Shown piece by piece: positions 29,057 through 39,079 of a stretch of 64,000 nt of DNA. Position 1 is the first letter of the stretch, and each line of letters opens with the position of its first letter. The position numbers and the translations under genes are program-made. The stretch is from Prorocentrum cordatum (Eukaryota; Sar; Dinophyceae; Prorocentrales; Prorocentraceae), in NCBI GenBank assembly GCA_963575745.1, contig CAUYUJ010019270.1:482931-546930 (forward strand). Reading direction: 5' to 3'. The notes below the pieces were generated by a model. It was given only the letters and a program-made list of their open reading frames with translations. It had not been told where the DNA came from and did no database searches.

Positions 29057-30836
29057 TAGCCTGGCGAGGGACCCAAACATACGCTGTTGTGAAGACCGCA
29101 ATTGTGAATGGCGCTCCCTCTGAGGCCACGAACTGTATGAAAGGTGTGCCGAATTCAAAGTACGTGACGCATGCGGGCGGTGACACTGGGGCCATCGGTG
29201 GAGCTCTTTGCGGGGCAACGAAACGTGTGAGGGTGTGCCGAGAGAATGTACGTGACGCATGCGGGCGGTGGCACTGGGGCCTTCGGTGGAGCTCTGGCCA
29301 CAAAACACCGACTTGAATGTTGCGGGCGGTGGCACTGGGGCCTTTGGTGGAGCTCCCTATGGGGCCGCGAAAACGTCTGAGGGGCGTGCCGAATTGTATG
29401 TAAATGGCGCGCGCGGGCGGTGACACTGGCGCCTTCGGTGGAGCTCTCTGTGGACCCACGAAATGTGTGAGGCGTGTTCCGACGTGTGTGTGCATGACGC
29501 ATGCGGGCAGTGGCAATGGGGCCTTCGGTTGAGCTCCCCATGGGGCCGCGAAGCGTGAGAGAATATGTTGGTGACGCATGTGGGAGGTGCCGCTGGGGCC
29601 TTCGGTGGAGCTCCCCATGAGGCCACGAAACGCGTGAGGGGTGTGCAAAATCCACTGAAGGAGACGCATGCAGGCGGTGGTACTGGGGCCTTCGGTGGAG
29701 CCCCCATATGGGAGCGCGATGCGTATGAGGGGTGTGCCGAATTGTGTGTGGGTGACGCATGCGGGCGGTGGCACTGGGGCCTTCGGTGGAGCTCTCTGTG
29801 GGGCCACAAAATGTGTGAACGGTGTGCCGAATTGAAGTTGGTGACGCATGTGGGCGGTGGCACTGGGGCTTTCGGTGGAGCTCCCTTTGGGGCCACGAAG
29901 CGGGTGAGGGGTTTGCCGAATTGAATGTAGGTGACGCACGCGGGCAAAAGCACTGGGGGCTTCGGTGGACATCCTATGGGGCCACGAAACGTGTCAGGAT
30001 TGTGCCGAATTGGGTGTACATAACTCATGCGGGCGGTGGCAATGGGGCCTTCGGCGGAACTCCTTACAAGGCCACGAAACATGTGAGGGGTGTACCGAAT
30101 GGGGTGTAGGTGACGCGTGCGGGCGGTGGCACTGGGGCCTTCGGTGGAGTTCCCTATGGGAGCGCGAACCCTGTGAGGGGTGCGCCGAATTGAGCGTAGG
30201 TGACGAATGCGGGCTGTGGCACTGGGGCCTTTGGTGGAGCTCTATATGGGGCCGCGAAATGTTTAAGGGTGTGCCGAATTTGCTGTAGGTGACGCATGCG
30301 GGCGGCGGTACTGGGGCCTTCGGGGGAGCGCCCTATGCGGCCACGAAGCGTGTGTGTAAGGTGCCGAATTGCGCGTCGGTGACGCGTGCGGGCGGTGACA
30401 CTGGGGTCTTCGGTGGAGCTCTATGTGGGGCCGCGACATGTGTGAGGGTGTGCCGAATTGGGTGTACATGAGGCATGCGGGCGGTGGAAATGCATGGGCC
30501 CTTCGGTGGAGCTCCCTATGGGGCCGCGAAACGTGTGAGGGTGTGCCGAATTGGGCGTAAGTGACGCATGCGTGCGGTGGCACTGGCGCCTTCGGTGGAA
30601 CTCCCTCTGGGGCCGCGAAACGTGCGAGGGGTGTGCCGAAGCTGATGCCGAAACTGATGGCGATTATGGTGACGATGATGATGACGGGGGAAGGAGGGGG
30701 AGGAGGAGGAGGAGGAAGAGGAAAAGGAGGAAGGGGATGACAAAGGAGAACGAATGAGTATGTGAGTGGGCGAATGAATGAAGAGACGCGGGGCGCTGTT
30801 TCTTCAAAACGAAAACCCAGCATCTCAATATGGTTC
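29057..30836 (+). mobile_element. composite repeat element, relative 3 (16 x 90-bp array inside)
   Basis: Left end TAGCCTGGCGAGGGACCCAA, ACATACGCTGTTGTGAAGAC, CGCAATTGTGAATGG matches copies 1 and 2. Right end GACGCGGGGCGCTGTTTCTT, CAAAACGAAAACCCAGCATC, TCAATATGGTTC is a diverged form of theirs. GGAAT stands at both borders (29052-29056, 30837-30841). Instead of the 100-bp array it carries about sixteen 90-bp units, a sequence that copies 1 and 2 hold only 1 to 1.5 times. It ends with a GATGATGACG tract and GGAGGA run, as the others do. Confidence 0.65.
29160..30650. repeat. 90-bp minisatellite, about 16 units
   Basis: The unit contains GTGACGCATGCGGGCGGTGG, CACTGGGGCCTTCGGTGGAG, CTCCCTATGGGGCCACGAAA and CGTGTGAGGGGTGTGCCGAA. 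Successive CTTCGGTGG words are 88-93 bp apart with two short intervals (61 and 77). The period is a multiple of three, so both strands stay open for long stretches: Gly-Ala-Phe-Gly-Gly-Ala-Pro on plus, Ala-Pro-Pro-Lys-Ala-Pro-Val on minus. These are treated as non-coding. Confidence 0.95.
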
Positions 30837-30839
30837 GGA

Positions 30840-31490
30840 ATACTTGAAAAAATGCGGGAGTCCGGCGCGACCGCCCTGACGCCATCCAAACCGCCTGGCC
30901 CCCCTTCCCTCTTCCGAAATGCCGCCCAGCCCTCGGCAATTTCCGGAAATCGGCAAATAACACAAGGGTCCCCACCCCATGTCCGAACAATACAAAAAAA
31001 CACAACAATTTCTTCTTCAACCCGCTTCCAACAATTGGGGTATCCCTGCGCCCTTTCTTCCCAATCCCAAAACGACAGCGCTTTCAATTTTGATCCAAAT
31101 CCATTGCGCATTGACGCAGCGACGATACAATCCCCCGGACGTGGAAAATGAAAAAAATATAACCAAACCCACCCGAACTCGCTAAAACCCTTCGGAACCG
31201 CACTTGGCCCCTCCGGATGCCGTCAGAATAACCGAAACTCTACATAAATGCGCGGTCAAATTGTTTTCCGCTCCGAACCCCACAGAACACCCGAAAACAC
31301 TCCCGAACACACCGATCCTTCTCCTGGCCGCTCTCAACCCAATCTCACTCCACAATCCCCCCCCCCAAACACCCCAATCCTCGCCCGCAACCGCCCCGCA
31401 ACCCTTCGCACTCTGGTACACGCCCCGAAACGCCGCAAAATGCCTCGAACCTCCCCGACGCCCCCCTGGCCAACCCGAACGTGAGGAATC
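30840..31490. other. no gene seen; AT-richer unique sequence
   Basis: Lower GC than the surroundings, with CCCGAACAC/CCGAAATGCCG words (degenerate CCCNAAC repeats). No coding sequence recognised on either strand. Confidence 0.45.
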
Positions 31491-31494
31491 CCGG

Positions 31495-31700
31495 GGGCGC
31501 CCCGAGGCGCTCTGTGGCAGACCTGCAGCAGACCTGCGGCAGACCTGCGGCGGACCTGCGGCAGCCTGCGGCAGCCTGCGGCAGACCTGCGGCAGCCTGC
31601 GGCAACCTGCGGCAGACCTGCGGCAGACCTGCGGCAGCCTGCGGCAGACCTGCGGCAGACCTGCGGCGACCTGCGGCAGCCTGCGGCAGACCTGCAGCAC
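31495..31700. repeat. 11-12-bp array (CTGCGGCAGAC)
   Basis: About 17 units of CTGCGGCAGAC or CTGCGGCAGC(C). The core CTGCGGCAG is close to a palindrome. Confidence 0.92.
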
Positions 31701-31794
31701 CTTCTGGTGGGCTGTTGCTGGGCCCAGACCCCTCCCTCCCGGGCTGCCTCATGGCTTTCGGCGGACTCCAACCAATTTCGTATGATTCTGAAAA

Positions 31795-32115
31795 AACAAA
31801 AGGTTCTGGTGGATTCTGAGCACGCCTGAGGGATCCTGGGTACTTCTGTGGGATCCTGGCGGCTTGTGCGACATCCTGCAGGATTCTGTGTGCTTCTTGT
31901 GGGATCCTGCAAGATCTTTTGTGATTCTGAAGGAAACATGCGCCTTCTGGCAATTTCTGAAGGATTCCGCAGGTTTGGTTTGATTTTTCAGGATCCCGAA
32001 CGATTTTCCCGGTTCTGAGCAATTCCGGTGGATTTTGTGGGATTCTGTCGGATTCTAAGGATTCAGAACGATTTTCAATGATTCTAGAGATTCTGAAGGT
32101 TTTGGTAACTTATAC
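31795..32115. repeat. degenerate GGATTCTG/GGATCCTG array
   Basis: TGTGGGATCCTGG, GGATTCTGAG and GGATTTTC-like words at 10-30 bp intervals over 300 bp. Confidence 0.7.
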
Positions 32116-32214
32116 AAAAATTTAAAAAGATTCCAACGACTTCGTCGCCCGCAGAGAGGGAAATGGCCATCAGAAATTCGGAATTGGGAGGAATCCTTAT
32201 TGCCATCCACCATT

Positions 32215-33562
32215 AGATCGGAAGCGCGCGGGCGCGCGTACGCGCGCCCGCGCACCTTTTTGGAAATCCGTTATGAAAGATTTGGGACACCATGGTTGCC
32301 GCCGAGTCATGGACACGTGCAAGAAGGCGCGCCCGTGTGCTCGCAGATCGTCCGCAAAAGAAACAAAAAATAAATGAAAAAATCCCTGTGCGCTCTGAAA
32401 CTTCCGCGAAAACATTCCAAATTTGGGAGGAATCACAATTTCTTCCGCGGGTCAAACCAAAAAAATGGCAGGCGCGCGGGCGCGCGTACGCGCGCCCGCG
32501 CGCGCCCGCGCGCTTTGGAATCTCTCCTAAAATGTCCGACGAATTAAAGAACCGCAATTGCTTCTGCGGGAGAAACGTTGCAAAGGGAGGCGCGCGCGGG
32601 CGCGCGTACGCGCGCCCGCGCGCTCTGGAATCTTCCGCGGGTGTATTTGACGATTTGGAAGATCACAGTTGCTCCCAAGGATTGTGCGATGGACCAGGAG
32701 CGCGCGCGGGCGCGCGTACGCGCGCCCGCGCGCTCTGGAACTTTCCGCGGCGGTATTTGGCGATTTTTTCGACAAAAAAACATTTTTCCCGTAGGTTGAG
32801 CGATGAACCACAAGGCGCGCGGGCGCGCGTACGCGCGCCCGCGCGCTCTGGAATCGTTCGTGAGGGTATTGAACGATTTGAAACAATCACAATTGCTTCC
32901 GCGAAATTACCGATGGACTAAGAGGCGCGCGGGCGCGCGTACGCGCGCCCGCGCGCTTCTGGAATCTTCCGCGGAAGTATTCGACGATTTGAAAGACTCA
33001 GAATTGCTTCTGCGGATTTACGAGGACCAGGAGGCGCGCGGGCGCACGCGCGCCCGCGCGCACTGGAAATTTCCGGGTGAGTTGGAAGGAATCGCAATTG
33101 CTTCCGTGGATTGCGCGATGGACCAGGAGGCGCGCGGGCGCGCGTACGCGCGCCCGCGCGCTCTGGAATCTTCTGCGGAAGCGATGGGCGATTTCGAAGA
33201 ATTGCAATTGCTTCCGCGGTTTGGGCAAGGACCAGGAAGCGCGCGGGCGCGCCCGCGCGCTCCGGAATCGTTCGCAGAGTATTGGACGATTTAAAAGAAT
33301 CACAATTGCTGCCGAGGGTTGAGCGATGGACCAGGAGGCGCGCAGGCGCGCGTACGCGCGCCCGCGCGCTCTGGAATCTGGACGATTAAAAAAATCACTT
33401 TTGCCCCGGCGAAGAGAGCGATGGACCAGGAGGCGCGCGGGCGCGCGCCCGCGCGCCCGCGCTCTGGCGATTTAAAAAGAATCAGAATTATTTCTGCGGG
33501 TTGAGCGACAGACCGGAGCCGGAGGCGCGCGGGCGCGCGTACGCGCGCCCGCGCGCTGTGGA
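32215..33562. repeat. satellite built on a 32-bp GC palindrome
   Basis: Twelve units of about 95-120 bp. Each has a palindrome whose left half is GCGCGCGGGCGCGCGT and right half ACGCGCGCCCGCGCGC, at about 32222, 32471, 32590, 32700, 32815, 32924, 33033 (short), 33129, 33240 (short), 33339, 33433 (short) and 33524. Between them lie related spacers with GGAATCTTCCGCGG, GACGATTTG, ATCACAATTGCTTCCGCGG and GCGATGGACCAGGAG. The GC core is nearly alternating purine-pyrimidine, so cruciform or Z-DNA is possible. Confidence 0.95.
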
Positions 33563-33639
33563 ATCTTCCGCGGAGGTATTCGACGATTTGACAGAATCGC
33601 AATCCGCGTCGCCGCCGAGCCGGCCGTGCGATGGGCAAA

Positions 33640-34683
33640 ATGCGCAGAAACCAAAAATTTAAAAAAAGGCCATGGTCACCCCCCTTCAAAACCGACCATT
33701 ACGAAAGCGCATTCCGTGTCAACCCCTAGCCCCGGCCTTGCAATGGGCAAAAAACGCGCAAACAAAAAAATCAAAAAAAGGCCATGGTGACCCCCTTCAA
33801 AACCGACCACTGCGAAGTCGATTCCGTGTCATCCGCAGCCTCCGGCCGCGCCATGGGCACACGGTTCAAAAACCAAAAAATCAAAAAAAGGCCATGGTCA
33901 CCCCCTTCAAAAACGACCATTGCGAAGTCGCATTCCGTGTCACCGCCCACCTCCGGCCGTGCAATGGGCAAAATGCGAAGAAACCAAAAAAACAAAAAAA
34001 GGCCATGGTCACCCCCTTCAAAAACGACCATTGCGAAGTCGCATTCCGCGCCACCGCCCACCTCCGGTCGTGCAATGGGCAAAATGCGCAGAAACCCAAA
34101 AAATCAAAAAAAAAAAAAAAAAAAAAAAAAAAAGCCATGGTCACCCCCTTTCAAAACCGACCACTGCGAAAGCGCACTCCGCGTCTACCCCTTCTCCGGC
34201 CGTGCAATGGGCAAAATGAGCAGAAACCAAAAAATCAAAAAAAAAAAAAGGCCATGGTCACCCCCTTCAAAACCGACCATTACGAAAGCGCATTCCGTGT
34301 CAACCCCTAGCTCCGGCCTTGCAATGGGCAAAAAACGCGCAAACAAAAAAATCAAAAAAAGGCCATGGTGACCCCCTTCAAAACCGACCACTGCGAAGTC
34401 GATTCCGTGTCATCCGCAGCCTCCGGCCGCGCCATGGGCACACGGTTCAAAAACCAAAAAATCAAAAAAAGGCCATGGTCACCCCCTTCAAAAACGACCA
34501 TTGCGAAGTCGCATTCCGTGTCACCGCCCACCTCCGGCCGTGCAATGGGCAAAATGCGAAGAAACCAAAAAATCAAAAAAAGGCCATGGTCACCCCCTTC
34601 AAAACCGACCATTGCGAAAACGCATTCCGTGTTCACCTCTAGCTCCGGCCGTGCAGTGGGCGGGGGGCGCAAAAGCCAAAATT

Positions 34684-34720
<37 letters not shown>

Positions 34721-35700
34721 CAATGGTCTCCACCTTCAAAACCGACCACTGCGAAAGCGCACTCCGCGTCTACCCCTTCTCCGGCCGTGCAATGGGCAAA
34801 ATGAGCAGAAACCAAAAAATCAAAAAAAGGCCATGGTCACCCCCTTCAAAACCGACCATTACGAAAGCGCATTCCGTGTCAACCCCTAGCTCCGGCCTTG
34901 CAATGGGCAAAAAACGCGCAAACAAAAAAATCAAAAAAAGGCCATGGTGACCCCCTTCAAAACCGACCACTGCGAAGTCGATTCCGTGTCATCCGCAGCC
35001 TCTGGCCGCGCCATGGGCACACGGTTCAAAAACCAAAAAATCAAAAAAAGGCCATGGTCACCCCCTTCAAAAACGACCATTGCGAAGTCGCATTCCGTGT
35101 CACCGCCCACCTCCGGCCGTGCAATGGGCAAAATGCGAAGAAACCAAAAAATCAAAAAAAGGCCATGGTCACCCCCTTCAAAACCGACCATTGCGAAAGC
35201 GCATTCCGTGTCCACCTCTAGCTCCGGCCGTGCAATGGGCGGGGGGCGCAAAAGCCAAAATTCAAAAAAAAGGCAATGGTCTCCACCTTCAAAACCGACC
35301 ACTGCGAAAGCGCAACCCGCGTCATCCCCAACCTCCAGCTGCGCAATGGGCAAAATGCGCAGAAACCAAAAAATCAAAAGAAAGCCATGGTCATCCCCTT
35401 CAAAACCGACCACTCCGAAATCGCATTCCGTGTCAAACTCCACCTCCGGCCGTACAATGGGCAAGGGGCGCAGAAGCCGACATTCGAACAAACAAAAAAC
35501 CATGGTCACCCCCTTCAAAACCGACCACTGCGAAATCGCATTCCGTGTCCCCTCGGTCCTCCAGCCTTGCAAATGGGCGGGGCGGCCAGGAAACAAAGAT
35601 TTTTTGAAAAAAAGACCCCCCCCCTCACAACGCGCCACTGCGAAAAATCTTTCCGCGTCCGCTCCCACCTCTGGCTTCACAGTGGGCGGGAGTGGCGATC
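33640..35700. repeat. 116-bp satellite with a 580-bp higher-order repeat
   Basis: Monomer: GGCCATGGTCACCCCCTTCA, AAACCGACCATTGCGAA, GCGCATTCCGTGTC, CTCCGGCCGTGCAATGGGCA, AAATGCGCAGAAACCAAAAA and ATCAAAAAAA. Five monomers form a block that repeats at 579-581 bp (for example the GCCATGGTGACCCCC variant at about 33782, 34363 and 34942, each time followed by GAAGTCGATTCCG). Two poly-A expansions (34108-34132 and 34684-34718) break the monomers. The right third (35270-35700) is more diverged. Confidence 0.95.
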
Positions 35701-35714
35701 CCGTTTAAAACGCA

Positions 35715-35790
35715 CCGCCAACACTGGGGCCTGCGGTGGAGCTCCCTATGGGGCCACGAAACGTGTAGGTGTGTGCCAGAATGGACGGGG
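35715..35790. repeat. solitary fragment of the 90-bp unit
   Basis: ACTGGGGCCTGCGGTGGAGC, TCCCTATGGGGCCACGAAAC, GTGTAGGTGTGTGCC matches the core of the unit at 29160-30650. A shorter inverted fragment is at 53678-53722. Confidence 0.85.
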
Positions 35791-36360
35791 GCGTAAGCAT
35801 GCGAAGCACACATTGTTAGTATAAATATTTGCATATATGTGTATACATATTTGCATGCGGACCTGCATAATCTTTTTCCAAATCGCATTGTTTCAATTTC
35901 CTTAGTCAACTCACACAGGTAGACCGTCAAGGCATCATCGTCTCTGGATGGGCTGACGCGGATATGCGGAACGTCAAAAGCCTTGAAGTCTGTACAAAAC
36001 GGAAGCACCATACGATCCTGCTTGGGGCATACTCGTCAAAGCGTCGGAACATTGTTTACATTCCTGCGGCTGTACGTACGGTTCCGATACGCCGTGGTGT
36101 CGCGCGCTATGGTATTTATTCTGGTGCGAGAGCAGTGCGTGCAGGAGTTATTCAAATATACACCCGCACGTTTGGTAGTATACGGAATGCGCCGTGTATT
36201 CACATACGTCAGAGTGAGGGTGGGGCCGACAAATCTTACAATGCCCCTCGGTGCGTGGCTGAAGCGGGGATCCGCAAAGGGGATTATGCTTGTTGTGTTT
36301 GCTGTTGTCGCCCCGGCGGGTGGGTCGCGGCGCGGGCGGGTCCCGGCGCGGGCAAGTCGC
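35791..36360. other. lower-GC island, no gene assigned
   Basis: AT-rich words (AAATATTTGCATATATGTGT) and long open frames on both strands. Plus reads SKRRNIVYIPAAVRTVPIRR; minus reads MVLPFCTDFKAFDVPHIRVS. It holds a copy of the short dispersed word GGATGGGCTGACGCGGATAT at 35945. Neither strand is recognised. Confidence 0.4.
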
Positions 36361-36440
36361 GGGTAGTTTCCGTCGCCGATGGGTCGCGGGTGGGTTGCGG
36401 GTGGGTCGCGTCGCGGGTGAGTCGTTCGGTCCCCTCAGTG
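36361..36440. repeat. GGGTCGCGG / GTGGGTTGCGG short repeat
   Basis: Several 9-11 bp units ending in GGGTGAGTCGTTCGGTCCCC, a word related to the inverted array at 13.1-13.4 kb. Confidence 0.6.
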
Positions 36441-36639
36441 GCCGCTCCTGGGGCTCTCTTGGAGCCGTCTCGGAGCTGTCTGAAGGCTCCAGGAAATGGG
36501 GCGCTCTCGGTTCTTACACATCGTGTCCGGAAGCATATGGAAGCGATAGCTCCGCTAAGAATCAAAATAAAGCCGTGCCCCACAGAAACCCCGTGGACGC
36601 CGACAAGAGAAAAGCGTGTTTGAGGATACGTGAATGGTA

Positions 36640-37310
36640 AGCTTGCCGTCGCCGCCAAGTCTGCCAACGCCGCCGACGGCGAGCACGACAGCCAACGTCG
36701 CCGTCGTGATCGCCGCCCTTACTGTCGCCGTCGTCGGCGCCGTCGCCGCCAATGCCGTCGCCGCCACCGCCGCTGCAATTGCCGTCGGCATCATGCAATT
36801 TTTGATTTTTGCCCCAGTGGGGGCGCAATCCAACAAATGATGCCGTGAGAAGTGCGCACTCTTTGCGTTCCTCTTGTCGAAGCTCAGCAGGTCGCCCACG
36901 CTCTCGCGCACGCGAGAACGGGAAAAATGCATTGAGTCGCGACGCGGCGCCCGAGTGCGCGAACACGCAAACCGGGGATTCCCAGGATGGGGGCCATGGG
37001 GGGACGAGGAGGAGGGGGCAAGAGGGGGAGGGAAGAAAACGAATGCGAGAAGGAGGGGGGGCGAGGAGGGAGGGGGCATGAGGGGGGCAACGAAGAGAAC
37101 GAATGCGAGAAAGAGAACCGATACGGGGGAAACCGACACGCATGAGGAACATGCAACCAAGGCAACGATACCCAGGATTTGCCAGGATTCCCCGGACCCG
37201 TGATTGGGATCACGCGCGCGAGCGACACGAGGATTCGTTGCGCCCCATGAACACGCAACAGGTTTTCACAGGCGCCCCGACAGTGGACCCCCGATGATTA
37301 GCGGCCGGCC
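36640..37310. other. no gene assigned; GCC/GTC-rich segment and purine tract
   Basis: GCCGTCGTC/GCCGCC triplets (36648-36790) give Ala/Val-rich readings on both strands (AAAVAATALAATAPTTATVR on minus). A GGAGGGGGG tract follows (37000-37090). Confidence 0.4.
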
Positions 37311-37317
37311 ACCTCAA

Positions 37318-37700
37318 CGGCGCAGACCCTGCATGTCCTCGCCGTCGTCAAGGGCCCTTGCAAAATCCCCCCAATCTTGAACATGCTGAGCAATGTGCAC
37401 AATAGTATGTACCCACGTGGTGAGCTGGTCGATTTCCTCGCGGGCAGCAGCGTGGGCAGCTCTTTCGCTCTCGAGTGCCGCCTCGAGATGCGAGTTCCTC
37501 TCTTCGACGGTTCTCTTTGCGTTGGCAATCTCCGCAAAAGAGGTCTGGTAGTCTTTGATTTTGGCTGACATCTCCTGGTAGCCGCCGCCCGCCCCGCCCC
37601 CCTTGCGTCCAGACTTGGTGCCTGCGTGTACCCTGTTGCCCCAGTTCGACTTCCCCGACCTGCGCTTCTTCTGCGGCCCCCCCGGGTGCACCTCGGCGGG
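37318..37700 (-). CDS. gene D: coiled-coil exon
   Basis: Reads GGPQKKRRSGKSNWGNRVHA, GTKSGRKGGGAGGGYQEMSA, then KIKDYQTSFAEIANAKRTVE, ERNSHLEAALESERAAHAAA and REEIDQLTTWVHTIVHIAQH, ending DDGEDMQGLRR with a stop or donor right after (GAG/GTGGCC is possible). The first third is basic and Gly-rich; the rest is a textbook coiled coil of about 60 residues. Product unknown. Codon bias and composition make coding status good. Confidence 0.7.
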
Positions 37701-37741
37701 TCTTCGGATCTATGGCAGGCGCCGAGGGCGCCGGGCGCCTG

Positions 37742-37856
37742 TCGGACTCAATGCATTTTTCTCTCTACGTCGTGACATGCGTGCTCCTTGGCCCACGCCT
37801 CTGGCGTGTACTTGCTGATGCGCGCTCCGTAGCGCACGCGCGTTGACGGGCTATGC
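37742..37856 (-). CDS. gene D: short exon
   Basis: Reads RHSPSTRVRYGARISKYTPE, AWAKEHACHDVERKMH. A GC donor (CCAGAG/GCGTGG) after YTPE is possible. It lies 50 bp upstream of the coiled-coil exon. The upstream border is unclear because the frame enters a GGGGAG purine tract on the plus strand (37915-38100). Confidence 0.45.
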
Positions 37857-38179
37857 CGCGTGAAGAAACATACAACAGAAAAAGACATGGCAACTGCCTG
37901 GCAGAAGCCGCGGGAGGGCATGCCAGGGGAGGTTGCGGGGGGGAAGGGGGAGAGAGGGGGGAGGGAGAAGGAGGGGAGGGCGAGGTCACTGGGGGAGGGG
38001 GGAATGGGGAGGAGGGAGGGGGGATAGGCAAGCGGGATGTGCAAGTGGAGTGGGGGGGGAGAGGGGAAGAAGGGGAGGGAATGAAATGGGAGAGGGGGCC
38101 ATGCTCTCGATCATGGGAAGGCTCAAGGGAGCCCCAGCACGACACACAAACAATGGATCCGCCACCCCGCCGCCTGGCA

Positions 38180-38405
38180 CGTCGACTGAGGCGCGGTAGA
38201 TTGCCAGATGCTGCGCCCTCTCAAAGGCCCCCCCGACCCCGCCCCCCCACACACGCACACACAACTCATCGCACTCGGTTGCACGGGCGCCCCCTCCGAG
38301 AGCTTCTGGCCGCCCCAGCGCCTCCTCGGCACCCACCACAGCGCCCGGCAGGCCCAGAATGGCACGACAGATAAACCAGGCACGCCACGGCAGCCGCCGA
38401 AATGG
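38180..38405 (-). CDS. gene D: possible exon, weak
   Basis: The minus frame reads WFICRAILGLPGAVVGAEEA, then ATECDELCVRVW and ERAQHLAIYRASVDVPGGGV. Amino-acid balance is fair, but a (CCCCAC)-rich stretch crosses it and borders are not visible. Confidence 0.25.
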
Positions 38406-38421
38406 CACAATCCCACCAACC

Positions 38422-38680
38422 CTTTAGGGCGCGAGTGGTCTAAGGAGCTCGTTCTGCTAACCCCCTTTCTTCCCCTTCGGACCCCCTCCCCCTCTACCCT
38501 CCCCCCCGGGCCTGGACGGGGCGCCCTGCGCGGCGTTGGAGCGCCCAAGATGGCCTAAGATTGCTCTAAGAGGGCCTCCAAGAGCTCAAGATGGCCTCTA
38601 AGGTCGAGGCAGATATCCCAAGATGGTTCAGGATGGTTTCGACGTGCTTCCGAGAGCTCTCAAGACCGCCCCTGGACGGC
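38422..38680. repeat. dispersed repeat of about 250 bp, copy 2
   Basis: CCTTTAGGGCGCGAGTGGTC, GAGCTCGTTCTGCTAA, CTTTCTTCCCCTTCGGACCC, CTGGACGGGGCGCCC and GGCGTTGGAGCGCCCAAGAT follow the order of copy 1 at 14363. Confidence 0.85.
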
Positions 38681-39075
38681 TCCAAGTGCCCTCAGAGCTC
38701 CCCAAGAAAGCACCCAAGAGGCCAGAATCCTTCCAATCCAATGTGTTTTTCAATGTGTTTGCATCATAGCCTTTTCGCGTCCGACGTTCTCTTAAGGCCT
38801 CAAGATGGCTCCAAGATGGCCCCTGCGGGCCCCAAGAGGGGCCCAGGAGGGCTCCAATACAGCCCCAAGAGCGCCCAGGACCGCCCCGAGAGCGCGGCGG
38901 AACTTGCCGCAGGCAAATTGATCACGGTGCGTAGACCTCGAGCCCGGTTAAAAAAGGCCGGCGCAAATGGCGGCCCGTGTAGGACGGGTTGATGTTCTGC
39001 GGCACGCGTCGGCCACCACACTGATGATTGCCAGCCGCGGGAGGGCCAATCTACTGCAAAGGGGGCGGCCGTCAT
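38681..39075. other. no gene seen; CCAAGATGG/CCAAGAGGG filler
   Basis: Degenerate CCCAAGAGG text to about 38900, then unique sequence up to the 30-bp array. Confidence 0.45.
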
Positions 39076-39079
39076 CGCG

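Noticed and set aside
28899-30082. Long minus-strand open frames (Ala-Pro-Pro-Lys-Ala-Pro repeats)
   Set aside because: They follow from the 90-bp period being a multiple of three; orientation and spacers change within the region.
32215-33562. CRISPR array (palindromic repeats with spacers)
   Set aside because: The spacers are copies of one another, no cas gene is present, and the whole 105-bp unit is a satellite.
33672-35708. Lys-rich repeat proteins
   Set aside because: Readings of the 116-bp satellite and its poly-A runs.
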